Assembly (NCBI GenBank): GCA_001931875.2
Contig: MSJH02000803.1
Span: 186,362-250,361 of the forward strand
DNA length: 64,000 nt
Source: Byssochlamys sp. IMV 00236
Lineage: Eukaryota; Ascomycota; Eurotiomycetes; Eurotiales; Thermoascaceae
Direction: 5' to 3'
This document shows, in pieces, positions 46,763-58,328 of the stretch. Position numbers and translations under genes: made by a program. The notes under the pieces are model-generated. The model was not told where the DNA came from. It saw only the letters and a list, made by a program, of their open reading frames with translations, and did no database searches. The stretch's first letter is position 1; every line of letters begins with the position of its first letter.

Positions 46763-46778
46763 GCACCGGCCGAAAAAC
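46763..46778 (+). promoter_or_regulatory. CGGCCG element, copy 2
   Basis: An identical 16-mer, 353 bp from copy 1 and again preceded (19 bp upstream) by TGCGCATT. Related CGGCCGA-(A/G)AAA sequences occur near 57780 beyond the hydrolase gene. Confidence 0.45.
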
Positions 46779-47533
46779 ATCCCATTTTAGGTATAAGCGG
46801 AGTAGAAGCGGAACAGTTTCGGATAGATGTTTTTAGACAGCTCACGAGTACATAGGTCAATAATTACAACCACGACAATATTTTAACACGGATTTTGTAT
46901 TTAATAAAATGTTCTCGAATAAATTCTGATTACTTATTTGAATATTGTTTGTCCTATAGTTCCTGAGGTAATAGAAGCATAGGAGTTTGGGATATGAGTT
47001 CCACACCGTAGCAAGATACTAATACCTCTCATATGAGGAGGCAAGGAACTACGACGCACCTCACTATCTTTGTATTCGAAGTCCTAGTCATGCATTATGA
47101 GATTTACAAACAAACAAACAAACAGGACTGTACGATATACTGTACTATGCGTCCGGCTTTCATATCAGAAATGGCGTGCTCTCCTTTTTTATCTCGCTAG
47201 CTGCTAGAGGCAAGTTGATGATATATCGAGCTTTGCTATGAAAGAAATGCCCCATTTTCTTTGAGATACAAGTGTTTCGCAAACAATGAGGTTTGTCTCT
47301 TACATACCGCACTTAGAGCTCAGGATACCGCAATACCTGTTGATTCGCTGTCTCGATTACCAAACTCTGGACCCGAAAATGCGGGGGCTTTAGAATCTGT
47401 CAGAGCCTAGCACGGAGTGTCTGAGACTACGTGCTCAGGCTAAGTATCCTGGTGACTTGGCTCTGTTCTTCACTGTTCAAACCTCGTCGTGTTAATCGTT
47501 GTTGCAAATCTAGTTATACGAATAGACCTGTCC

Positions 47534-49835
47534 ATGGAACGCACCAACCTCTCCAACGGTCCTGCAGAAGACCAATTCTTCGATCTTCCTGAATTCGATA
47601 TCGACAGCTTTACTGAAAACAATGAAGACCTCGGAAATGATGCCGTTTTCATATCTGCCTTAGCTTCTCTGCAGCCAGTTACGGGAATCAATGATGCCTG
47701 CATCACAACGATAGACAACTCTGCTACTGCTCCCGAACCCCAAGCAAGCAATGCAGACCAGCAGACTCAAATGCCTGAATCTCCATCCCCAGTTGTGAAG
47801 TCTAGTAGGGAAACAAAAAGGAAACGGTCTTCGATCGCGTGTAGAGCTTGTCACGACAAACGTGTCCGCTGTGATGCTGCCAGCCGTGGTTTGCCCTGTT
47901 CTAATTGCCGAGTGCGCTCAGCAGAATGCTCCTTTATTGACTCTAAGAGATACAGGTCCGTTTATGAATCTTACGTATGGTTTCGCCTTTTTAGACTGAT
48001 CGCTAATTTTCCTGTGTTTGTTAGAGGTCGACATGGTCGTTTTGAAATATCGAAGAGAAACGGTACTCGAAGGACGCCTTCACAGCAGCACGTCGGGACA
48101 CCATCACAACAAGTCACTAATGACAGTACGACGCCTCCTTACGAACCATTCGCTCGACCTCATATTGAAACCGTATCGAGAGGAGAAATTCGCTCAGGGA
48201 GTAACCCAAACGGAAGTGGCCGCTGCTCAAATAGCATGGCAGATTGTGGACAAATGGTACATATAGGAGAGTCTTCACTCTTTTTTTGGCTGCTTAGCGA
48301 CCGACTGGATTCTAAGCAAGTACATCGAACAATCGAACTTGGGCTCAACGATATGGGTTATGTGACTTCTGAGATCACCGGCGACGACAAACGTCTAATT
48401 GAGTCTCAAAGGCTGGAGAAGTGCTTGCTTGACTCGTTCTGTCAGAACTTTCTTCCTCTTTATCCTATCTTGAATAAGGACAAGTTCATAAACAGATGGA
48501 TCTCCGGTAAAGTTTCTCCATTGCTTAAACAAACCATATTTTTTATTGGGGCTCTCCATGCGCCAATATCGATCATTACAAACGCAGGGTTCTCTTCCCG
48601 ACAGGATGCCACGGAGTATTTTTACCATAAGGCTAGGCACCTATATGATAATGATGTCGAATTGGACAGGGTCACGATTGTTCAATCCACATTTATGCTA
48701 CAATTTCGGTTCGGACCTACTCCCAGTCACAGAGACTGTTTCTGGTGGGCGAGCATGGCTATCAGTGTGGCACAAACAATTGGAATGCATCGAAGCACGA
48801 GAAATACGACGATCTCCGCAGAAGATAGACGGCTATGGAAGAAGATCTGGTGGCTCCTTTTCGTAAACTATCCCCCAGTATCATTTATTTCTGACTACGT
48901 CTAGTGACTAACCTTTGTAGATTCGTGATCGTCAGCTCGCCCTCGGAATCGGAAAACCCCTAATGATCGACCTACGGGATTGCGACGTGGAGGAACTTAC
49001 CAGGGACGATTTTATCGATGGCGAGTCTTCGTATACAGCATATTTTACGATTTCTATGTTGAGATTAGCTAAGATCGGTACAGCGCAATTTCATACCTCG
49101 GGCGTCTTGTCCAGTTCACATTGACTGGGGTAGCTAACAAACTTCACAGTGACTGATGTAGTCCGCTACAAATATTCACCAGTACCTTTGTCTAAGCGGC
49201 CACAGGAAGATGTGGAAGCTCAGATGCATTTGGAACTGCAAAATTGGCAAGCAGGGCTCGAGCCCTGTATGCAGTACAACAGAGATTTGAATCGGAATCG
49301 ATTTAGTCTATTATTGTCTTTGACACATCACCAAGTCCTGCTACTTTTGCACCGACCAAGTCTCAATGATGCGAAGCATTCTGTCGACGAACGTGATTTT
49401 TCTACTCATTTGGCCTTTTATGCTGCGATTCAGATTTGCGATCTGGCCACCGACATATCGAACTTCTTCGAAGCCAACGAGTTTCCTATTTACGCGTGAG
49501 TCTGTCTTCCAATCTATGAAAGAAAAAAAAGGTGTTCTGACCTTTCCCTGTCAAGGGAGATGATTATCTTATCCGCTATGGTGTTTCATTCCGTTGAAAC
49601 GCAATCAACATACGAAGAAGACCTGATCCACAGAAGGAAGCAAGCGTCTATTTCGTGCCTATTGGAATTGGATCGGATATTCTGTGCTATTCCCAGATAC
49701 AAGCAATTCTTTGGGGATAAAATCGGCATATGGGAGAGACTGAACACTAAGGGTAAAGAAAATACTACGACTCGTGGCCTGGTTGGGCATAGTGAGTCTT
49801 CGGAGAAAGAAACTGGGCTTAACGGTCTGGTGTGA
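47534..49835 (+). CDS. Zn2Cys6 transcription factor, probable cluster regulator
   Basis: Five exons: 47534-47955, 48025-48862, 48921-49077, 49150-49495 and 49556-49835, giving 680 aa. An acidic N-terminus precedes the zinc cluster at residues 103-132 (ACRACHDKRVRCDAAS, then PCSNCRVRSAECSF), with Cys at 103, 106, 113, 122, 125 and 132. The middle homology region includes FCQNFLPLYPILNKDKFINR, TIGMHRSTRN and, after splicing, KIWWLLFIRDRQLALGIGKP, the RDRQ motif of this class. This group includes regulators of lipase, cutinase and metabolite genes. It lies between the dioxygenase and the ABM/FAD pair, so it is the best candidate to bind the CGG palindromes. Confidence 0.85.
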
Positions 49836-49941
49836 CTAGATGAACTAATTCCTGAACAATATTTTGACATAACCACATCCTAGCATTAACTACTTTAGTA
49901 CCTAGTAGAACTACTTAGGAATGAAGGAATTGACGATAATG

Positions 49942-50331
49942 TCACAATTCTCTGTATTTGCTTTGCTGCACCGGACGGTCTAAGAGTGCAGTGAGAGTAG
50001 GTAGGAATTCGTTCCGATATGGATTTTCACGGTGGGCTTTGAAGCTCTATTTCTCCTGCAGTCAGAAAACTAGTGCACTGCTTCTATTTCCAGAATTGAA
50101 AGCAAATAATAACGGAATAAAAGCACATAGGATTCAACATACATTCTCCGAGTCGAACTTCTCAAAAATTGAAAAGGCTCGTTGATCTGCAGTGTCTTGC
50201 ACGGGTAGCCATGCAACAGTTCCTTCATCTCGTCTGTAAACCTGGGCCGCTTCAAGAAGTGTTTTATGCACTTTTTCCACCATTTCTGGTGAATCTTTTG
50301 TATATAGATGAACAATGATAATCACGGACAT
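49942..50331 (-). CDS. Small ABM-fold monooxygenase (antibiotic biosynthesis monooxygenase domain)
   Basis: Two exons on the minus strand, 50331-50143 and 50046-49942, giving 97 aa. The first exon reads MSVIIIVHLYTKDSPEMVEK through AAQVYRRDEGTVAWLPVQDT to ADQRAFSIFEKFDSEN. The second begins SFKAHRENPYRNEFLPTLTA and ends in YREL. The beta-alpha ferredoxin-like pattern (IVHLYTK, then a Tyr-Arg-Asp strand, AFSIFEKFDSE, then HRENPY) is the ABM/Dabb family. Such proteins are cofactor-free oxygenases or cyclases of quinols and polyketides and act as dimers. The gene is divergent from the FAD monooxygenase, with 612 bp between starts, implying shared control. Short exons make it easy to miss. Confidence 0.75.
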
Positions 50332-50943
50332 TATTCAATGGTTGACGGAAGAAATAATGTAGAGAAGACAGCTATATGTCAAAGCTTGCGCATAAAAAAA
50401 AAACCAACGACACTGATTTTAGTGAGGCGCATGATATCTGATATTTAAAGTGAGTGCAAATATCTCTTCTTGACACATTGATCCATTTTTGTCGACCCTG
50501 AAAGATTCCTTGCAATGTGGACCGACCGGCAGAAGCAATACTTAGCCTGTGGGTAAGCAAACCTCGGGAGTACAATGCCTCTACCGTTAGAACAGCGGCT
50601 ACGGCGCCGTAGCCGGGCAACTATCCGGACAGTTATTACGAATTAGACCTTTGTGTACATTTTTCAGGTGCGTTACAGACAATAGGTGGTCTTCGCCTAA
50701 ACAATATGCCTGCAAAACTTCGGCTCATATCGCTTTTCGGTGGGCTGACTGAAGATTGAGTGGTTTCTCAGACTTGACTTCAGAGAAATAAAAGGGCACT
50801 ATTAGAGCAAGGACTACGATTCAAGATCTTAAGAACTCAACTCTCTCGTGTTACCTTATTTTCTCTCTACTTTCCTCACATAGCAGAGTTGAGGCTTTCT
50901 TTTCTCGTCCTGGTCCTAGTCCCACAAAGCCAGTATCCGAGCC
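50332..50943. promoter_or_regulatory. Divergent promoter of the ABM and FAD monooxygenase genes
   Basis: A 612-bp region between opposed starts with a perfect 20-bp CGG/CCG palindrome at 50596-50615 and further CGG-type triplets (for example ACCGACCGGC near 50521). Its shape suggests co-regulation of both genes. Confidence 0.55.
50596..50615. promoter_or_regulatory. Perfect 20-bp palindrome with CGG/CCG half-sites
   Basis: CGGCTACGGCGCCGTAGCCG is its own reverse complement over all 20 bases. It contains outer and inner CGG...CCG pairs, the typical design of a Zn2Cys6 dimer site. It lies 265 bp from the ABM start and 329 bp from the FAD gene start. A half-like CCGTAGCCGG recurs at 59650-59659 upstream of the NmrA-like gene. 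Confidence 0.6.
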
Positions 50944-52791
50944 ATGGCGCAAATTAGTACCACGACGAAGGGCTTGGAGGAGGTGGATGACAGAATAGAC
51001 GCCTCAAAGCCAGCAGCTACAGATTTGATTCTGGATGGTTTTGATGCTTCCTCTATTCCATTTGAGAAGGAAGAATGGCCAGTCATAATGATGGGATCCA
51101 GCTTGGTTGGCATGATCATGGGCTTACTTCTGGGTCACTGGGGGTTTGTATTCTCAATATATCTGTATACATCATTGACATGAGAATTAACCTACGTTGT
51201 TTCCGCATAGGGTTAAAAGTACTTCCTTCGACCGCCATGCCACGATCCTGTCCCACCCACGTGCGACGGGTCTGAATTTCCGGACTTCAGAAATCCTTCG
51301 ACAGATAAATTTGGAGAAGGTCTGTCAGGCAGAAAGCGTCCGTGAATTCGATATCGATTCCGGACTACTCGTTGTTGAAAAGCTCATCGGCGGTAAGGTA
51401 ATCCAACAAGTCCAAGAACATGATCCTAAAAGAGATGCGGAGGTGACTCCGTCCAATTGGCTTTGGATGAATCAGGCCATGTTGGAACCTATCTTGCTGG
51501 AGTACGCACCCAGGTTTGGATACACCCCGCAGTACGAAACGAAAATAGTCCATTATGAAGAGAAAACAGATGGTGTCATTGTTGTCGTTCAAGAGCTCCG
51601 TACGCAGAAATACAAGAAATACAAGACACAATATCTTGTTGCTTGTGATGGCAATCGGAGCTCTACTCGCAGAAAAGAGGGTATTGAATTGAGCGGACAT
51701 GGGATTCTCAGCAGCAGTCTCAATATCAGATTCAAAGCTGATATTAAACGACTCTTGGGATCACGCAGCCGACATGGAGTCATGTACATCACAACACCTC
51801 ACATTACCGGTGCGTTCCGCCAGGAAAACCGTGGCGAAGGAGGACTCCTATGGATAAACAGTATCGATGGGAAAACAGAGTTTCCTCCCGGCTCCGTGAC
51901 AGAGGAGGATGCCAAGCGCTATGTCAACGAGTGCGGTGGTTTTAGGGAGGGAGATATGGAGCTGTTGTCCTTTGCTCACTGGACACTGGCATCATACATA
52001 GCAGAAAGGTTTACGTCTAAAGGAGGTCGAGTTCTTCTTGCAGGAGATGCTGTTCATATAATGCCGCCGACAGGTGCACTCGGGGGAAATACCGGGATAA
52101 ATGTAAGTGTTGCCCTGGTGGTCTCAAGGAATGCTCCTCCTGACGCTCACAGGATGCGCACAATCTTGCTTGGAAGTTGGCATATGTTATAACCGGGAGA
52201 GCGTCACCTTCGTTGTTGCGCAGTTATGAGGCGGAGCGAAAGCCCGTAGACGCTTTCGTTGTTGACCAAGCCACCCGTCGCTTCCGGAATCGGATCATGA
52301 ACACGATACCTCGAGTACCAGAAGAACCATATTACACCGTCGAGTTTGGATGCCGCTATAATGCTGGAGCCATCATACCGGCAGAGTGCGATACATTTGA
52401 CAAGGATTACGAAGATCCACATACACCTAGTGGCTCTGCAGGTTCTAGGTTTCCTCACATCCCCCTCGAGTGTCAAGGTGGGACACACATCTCGAGTCTC
52501 GACTTGATCAAGCAGAACTTTGTTCTCGTGGCTGCTGAAACTGCCTCTCCATGGCTCCTCGCTGCCAAGAATCTCAGTTTCCAGATTGACAGTTATGCTT
52601 TACACGAAACATCTCAGCCGTATCGTGACTATAGCGGAATGTTGAGAAACAAGGGTAGATTAGGTACGGGTATGGCGTTGCTCATTAGGCCTGATGGTTT
52701 CATTGCGTGGAAGGCCGAAGATACATCTTCTGGCCATAAAGAATTGCTGCGGAAAGCAATGGGGCGACTGCTGGGAAAAAGCATTCAGTGA
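50944..52791 (+). CDS. FAD-dependent aromatic hydroxylase (PheA/TetX-like)
   Basis: Three exons: 50944-51143, 51211-52102 and 52153-52791, giving 576 aa. The FAD loop reads VIMMGSSLVGMIMG (residues 47-60), the usual GxSxxG variant of this group. The second FAD motif is GDAVHIMPPTGALGGNTGIN followed by DAHNLAWKLA at about residues 345-374; it exists only if the last intron is removed. A DG motif is seen in LVACDGNRSSTRR. The C-terminal domain is thioredoxin-like (FVLVAAETASPWL ... ALLIRPDGFIAWKAE). Family members hydroxylate phenols and polyketide aromatics with NAD(P)H and O2. It could supply the catechol for the dioxygenase. Confidence 0.88.
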
Positions 52792-53682
52792 ATGTTATTT
52801 TTTTTTTTTTTTTTGATCTGGCAAGTTGTTGGCATCTACCTGTTGTATCCTAAGGATCTTAAGCTTCAGTATATGCATTGATTACTGAGCATATGCTGAA
52901 TGTTTTATTTGATATGGTAGTTCTTGGTTTCAATGAAAATAAGACCTATATCGCACAGAAGAAGTAGTTACAGCCTTCCTGAAAACCAAAAGAACGGACT
53001 ATATCAAATGTATGAAATACCGAAGTCGCAGGCTAATCTTGAAATAAACCTTAAGAATCTTATAGTCTCATGGCAATAGCAAAGCATCTATTTGTAGCTC
53101 CCCCTTTTTTTCTTTTTTTCTTCTTTTCTTTTTTCTTTGCCGTCCATAAGTTTACAACCTTCAGTGTTGACTCGAATTCAAATTGTCCGATTGATTTCTT
53201 GAGCAGCCCTCTAAGTCGGCATATCTGACTTGAAGAGCGGGTTGTGCCTTCCTAACTTCATATGCACAAGCTATAGTTAGGGAGACTATTTTCGTTGAAA
53301 GGTGGATCAGAGACTATTACAAATATGAAGCTAACGCCGGAAGCATTATTTCAGGCTCCGGAGACCAACCGTTCTTTGCGTTACTATGGATAGCTCTTCG
53401 GCTATGGTTGATATAGGCAACGGTTATTCTCTACTTCCCAGTGCAATAATATCAAGGCATGACTGCCCAGCACGAAAGAGACGGTTAATAATGCGGCCCT
53501 TAGCCTTATAATATAGGCTACATGGTGTTTACTAATTATTAATACACATCCCACTAAGAATTGAAGTGACAACATAGCAGTTATGATATATCTGGCAGCT
53601 TGGCTGAACTAGAAACAGAAGTCAAGGTGACAAAAGAAAAAGCGAAAAGAATTGATACGGTGACTGGAACTATTCTGTTAAA
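52792..53682. other. Intergenic with poly-T tracts
   Basis: About 890 bp. A run of 17 T at 52798-52814 follows the FAD gene stop, and a CT/T-rich tract lies near 53100-53140. No gene is seen. Confidence 0.55.
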
Positions 53683-54486
53683 ATGAGTGAGATAAGGTTC
53701 AAATCTATCAACAAACTCGATGGCTCGTTTGTTCTCATCTTCGGGGGAACTAAGGGCATTGGACTCTCCGTTGCGGCGGCAGCCCTGGAACACGGAGCGT
53801 CCGTTTTTGTGACGAGTTCCCAGGAAGAAAACGTCCAGCGTGCGATAACTGAGCTGAAAACTACATATCATAGTAGTGAGTTCCATCATCGCATCTCTGG
53901 AGCCCCCTGCGATCTCGGCTCTTCCGACCAGCTGGAAGACAACCTGCGGAAACTGTTTGAACTGGCCTCGAGTGGATTACCAAATGAAAAGCGGCTTATC
54001 GACCATATTATCTTCACGGCTGGTGATACTCTCAAGGTTGTCCCTCTCAATGATTCGACACCTGCGTCGATTCTCAAGTCCGGTACTGTTCGCTTCCTTG
54101 CGCCATTGATTATAGGGAAGCTCGCTGCGAAATATATGCGTATTTCGAATCGATCCTCAATTACTCTTACTAGTGGATCCATGACTCGGCGACCTGAGGC
54201 AGACTGGACAGTCCTCGCAGCCTTCGCTTCCGGAACCGAGGGTATGCGATTTGGGCTATCTAAGGACTTGGCACCTATCCGAGTAAATGTTGTCGCGCCT
54301 GGTGTTGTGCAGACACCATTGCTGGCCAGGCTCCCTGAACAAGCGAAAGAAAACTGGAGGAAGACACTGCTGACAGGAGAATTGGGTTGGCCAGAGGATG
54401 TAGCAGAGGCCTACATCTATTCCATGAAGGATCGTTCTGCCACAGGAGCTCTGGTTGACAGCAGTGATGGAAGAATCTTCAACTAG
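53683..54486 (+). CDS. Non-canonical short-chain dehydrogenase
   Basis: A single exon, 267 aa. The cofactor loop is IFGGTKGIGLSVAAA, and the active-site Ser region is SITLTSGSMTRRPEADWTVL. The usual Tyr-x3-Lys is replaced: where it should stand the sequence reads LAAFASGTEGMRFGLSKDLA, and the NAG motif is FTAGDT. The C-terminal block PIRVNVVAPGVVQTPLL is conserved. A group of SDRs lacking the catalytic Tyr is known in fungi and bacteria; these may act as isomerases, dehydratases or binding proteins. Its place among oxygenases suggests a role in the same route. Confidence 0.8.
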   Translation: MSEIRFKSINKLDGSFVLIFGGTKGIGLSVAAAALEHGASVFVTSSQEENVQRAITELKTTYHSSEFHHRISGAPCDLGSSDQLEDNLRKLFELASSGLPNEKRLIDHIIFTAGDTLKVVPLNDSTPASILKSGTVRFLAPLIIGKLAAKYMRISNRSSITLTSGSMTRRPEADWTVLAAFASGTEGMRFGLSKDLAPIRVNVVAPGVVQTPLLARLPEQAKENWRKTLLTGELGWPEDVAEAYIYSMKDRSATGALVDSSDGRIFN

Positions 54487-55287
54487 GCAATCTAAAAGAT
54501 GGCAGACACCTTACATGGACAATTGAATGTACATACGTTTCGTGCAAGCTCACTGAAGATTGGAATTGGAATTTCTTTACAAATCGTTCGAGTGCAATTC
54601 GATAAGAAAAACAAACCGTTTATTTCTGTATACGAACTACAACAGTCAATCCTCGGTAACATAGTTTATTGTAACGTTTGACTTGTGTCGCTCTAGACAT
54701 AACAATAGTTGGAATAAGAATGTAGCAGGGATACCTCTTGAGACCTCCAGATAGCGGACTTGGTCTCCAACTAACTCGAAAATAAAAAAGACTATTCCTG
54801 TACATCTTGGTCAGCATAGGGAGATTATTACTGACAGCTAATACAGTATAGGGCGTTGCTGGTGGCTTACGAACTCAAGATAAATTGTACACATCTTCTA
54901 CACGATTTCACCCAACTGAGAGAAGCGGCCAGAAAACCCAGCCCAAGAACCTGATCATGCTACTTCGTAAACGTGCGTAGGCGGTCAACGTCAGAGCAAT
55001 CGGCTGAGTTTGCTCTGGTTATCAGCATAATGTTTCCGATCGGCAATGGTGTGCAAAAGGCTGTGTGAGTTGCCGAACATAGCCTAAGTGAAATGTCTCT
55101 ACTTAGAGGTAGGTCAGAATCGTTGTATGCTATCTATCAAATTCGCAATTAAGAGCTGAGCAGACAATCTGTTAGTAGATAAACGCTCCTCCGACAATAA
55201 CTAGGTACTCTCTCGGAAATCTGATTTTGCTATATCTCTTGTCTCTCTGTCAAACTCTGTGTTCTTCAGCAACTTATCTGTTTGAAA
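54487..55287. other. Intergenic: SDR 3' region and hydrolase promoter
   Basis: About 800 bp, AT-rich, with no supported gene. The sequence just before 55288 is CT-rich, as in fungal core promoters. Confidence 0.5.
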
Positions 55288-57564
55288 ATGGCTTCATTCT
55301 CAACAGGTGTTTTTACCGATACAGTTGGGCTGTCATATAAATGTGGCGATCTATCCGGAACCACTTCTAGCCCGAACGGTCAATTTCAATACTATGATGG
55401 GGATGACATCTCCTTCTCTATCGGGTCCCTTCAGTTAGGTGTAGCTAAAGGACGGCAGAGACTGAGTGTCCTCGACTTGGTCGACAATCCTTCACTTAGC
55501 AATCCAAAACTTCTCAACAGGGCCGCCTTACTGTTCAGCCTTACTCCGTCGTTGGGTTTTGAGAAAGCCATACAAATAAATTATGACGTGAGTTACACAC
55601 AATTACCAATTTATATCATCTCCGTCTTGATGCTTAATGATAGAATCTCCGGCAGATTCAACACACTGTCTCGAACTACGCTCATGAGATTAATCTCGAT
55701 GCCGAAGACACAAGAGACGTGTACCAGGTCCTCCAGAAAATTGGTGCCGAAATTGGAATACCGGTCAAAAGCATACCACATGTTCGGAACCATCTTCGAC
55801 GAGCTATCGCAGGATTCCGGGTCTTTCGTGACATCCAAATTCCTGTGAGAGATGGAAACTATGTCCTTGGAGATATATATTTGCCTCCGGAGGGAAGACT
55901 TCCAGCTTTGGTCAGTTCAACAGTCTACGGCAAACGAGTAGTGTATTCCGGGCCAAGACGCGATGATTACGACGAAGTAGCGGCTTTCGAAAAGGCAGAA
56001 GATGACTGGCATTCAACTTCTGCCGACACGCCCCTGCATATTCCGAACACAGGCCCTTGGTTTGGAACATGGACTAAACAGAGAGTTTATGAGACAATAG
56101 GGACGTTCAATACATTCTACTGGGTTCCACGAGGATATGCCATGGTTAAGATCGATCCTCGGGGGGTTTCACAAACACCAGGGACACGAGGTGTTCTCGT
56201 ATCACCCCAAGAGTCGAGTGACATTAGTGATGTCGTAGAATGGGTTGCAAGACAACCATGGTGCACTGGAAATGTCGGCTTGGCCGGAAACTCGTACGGG
56301 GCCAATTGCCAATGGCCTTCTGCGGTGCGAAAACCGAAAGGACTCAGAGCTATTATTCCTTATGCAAGTGAGTTGACTCCCTCTTTTCCTTGTGTATGAA
56401 AATACTCACGTCGAGCTTGCAGCGGATGTTGACTTGTACCGGGATCTTGGATATGTCGGGGGTATCTCCGCGTGGAACTATCTCCGCCCCTGGAGTGATG
56501 GAATCAACGCCGCATCGCCCCGGTGGCCAGCAGCCGAGGATCTAGTGACTACCTTTGCCGGTCACCCTTTTTATGATGATTATTGGGAGAGATTGCAATG
56601 CGAGATTGAGGATATTGATATCCCGGTATTTATGGCAGCTGCTCAAATGCTCATCTTCCATCATCGAGGTCCTTACGAAGCATGGCGACGGGTTTCTTCC
56701 ACAAACAAACATCTACAGATTGTTGATTCCAATTATTTCAGCTGGCCAAATGAGGTTGCGGCTCATAAGTTGCTGCGCTTCACTGAACGTTATCTGAAAG
56801 GACTAGACAACTATGACTTGGAGAAGGTCGGGATCCAAATGAGGATCGGCGACGGGAAATGGTATTGGCGAACTGAAGATGACTGGGAAATCCCCGGAAC
56901 GAAATATATCGACTGGCATCTTTACCCTGATGGCAGTCTGAGGCCCGAAACACCGGTTGGGGCACCTGTTAAGGCACTTTCATATATGGCAGACATTGAA
57001 CCTAAATCCGCAAAGGCAGGAGTGAGCTTCCTCTCCAAACCATTTGGAAAAGACATAGAATTGATTGGCCATTTTACCGCAACACTCAATATTTCATCGA
57101 CATCACATGATGCCGATGTTGTTGTTTCACTGTGGGCGATAGATGAAAATGACCAGGTGGTGAAGTTTTGCACTGGGCCGAATCTTGAACCGCTCGCTTC
57201 TGGTCTCCTAAGGGCCAGTCATCGAGCGACAGATCCAGAGAAAAGCTTGCCTTGGAGACCTTGGCACACTCATTTGGAAAAGGATTATGCACCTCTACAA
57301 CGGGAAGAGGTCTGTGAGGTGAATGTCGAAATTTGCCCAGTTGCAGCTCGAATCCGATCTGGTTGGCGGCTGAGAGTCGACATCCTTCCTTCGGAAGCCC
57401 AACCGGACATTCCATCTTACAGGCCACCCCCTCTGAGATCGTGGGCGAAAGAGTACCATGTCAATGCTATCAATACGCTGCACGTCGGAGGTGGCTATTC
57501 GAATTTTGTCCGGGTTCCTGTGGTTCCCTTGAAGGAAATCGGACCTCTAAACGAGGTTCCGTAA
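55288..57564 (+). CDS. CocE/NonD-type hydrolase (X-Pro dipeptidyl-peptidase S15 fold) with extra N-terminal domain
   Basis: Three exons: 55288-55587, 55656-56367 and 56423-57564, giving 717 aa. Residues about 10-95 form an extra domain (GVFTDTVGLSYKCGDLSG, then GQFQYYDGDDISFSIGSLQL and LLNRAALLFSLTPS) that resembles beta-rich domains of bacterial surface proteins. The S15 core begins near RDIQIPVRDGNYVLGDIYLP, with the nucleophile in GLAGNSYGA. The C-terminal jelly-roll (HFTATLNISSTSHDADVVVS, then WRLRVDILPSE) is typical of CocE and NonD. The catalytic His and Asp could not be placed with confidence: the usual site reads HLQIVDSNYFSWPNEV. Family members cleave esters or amides. No signal peptide is evident. 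Confidence 0.82.
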
Positions 57565-58328
57565 GTCACGGTTGAGGCAGGTTACTACGTAAGTGGAGAG
57601 AGGATTTCATGCGTTATAAATGAGCTTTTCTTACAGCCTTTCAATGAGTACGTGGGCCCTGTTTAACATTTCGATTCGATCCTAGCTAGCTGTTGTTAGA
57701 TGTTCCGCATTTGATCGTAATTGGATTCTGACGGTATCGAATGATAAAAGATGTATATGTACTCAGGGTTAGAACTTATCGGCCGAGAAAAGCTGTATCA
57801 GTTGTTCTACCAACGATTAGTTCTTGCTTAAGAGGCACTTTTCTCTATTTACTATCAGATAATAAATACATGACCTTTCCTTAAAGACGTAGTTGTAGAA
57901 GAGCTACCTTTCTTAATATTTTCGGCTTGATAGTCCTAAAGAGGCTTTCTGACAAATATGCAAATTCACCAGTGGAGTACCTATTAGTAAATTTACTATT
58001 ACTAGGTAGTGTCTTATTTTTAAAGTAGCTTGCATACTGGTAACTTTATTCTATGCGTATTACTATAGGCGGTAGACCAGTGAGCAGCCAGATATTTTAA
58101 GGCCGTATATTCTTAACTTCCAGAAGTCGAGTCTGACATAATAACAAGAGTAAATCATTCTTTGTCAGATTGATCAGTACTTTCCAGGAATATAATCTCA
58201 AGTTTTTGACTTCATGTCCTAGTTCATTGCAGTTCGAACTGTACGTATTTGAATATGACCGTGTTCTGAAGTCTTTTTACGGAATGAGAAACTCGGTAAA
58301 CCGGCTCGTGACCACCTCGCTTTATTGC
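57565..58328. other. Intergenic: convergent 3' regions
   Basis: About 760 bp, AT-rich. A CGGCCGAGAAAAG element near 57780 resembles the 16-mers upstream of the dioxygenase. No gene was seen. Confidence 0.5.

Larger units (their letters stand above)
46198..47533. promoter_or_regulatory. Divergent promoter of dioxygenase and Zn2Cys6 regulator
   Basis: About 1.3 kb between opposed starts. It contains two identical 16-bp CGGCCG-bearing elements and a small CAAA repeat (47106-47124). No coding sequence is supported. Confidence 0.5.

Noticed and set aside
47106..47124. CAAA repeat
   Set aside because: A short simple repeat without evident role.
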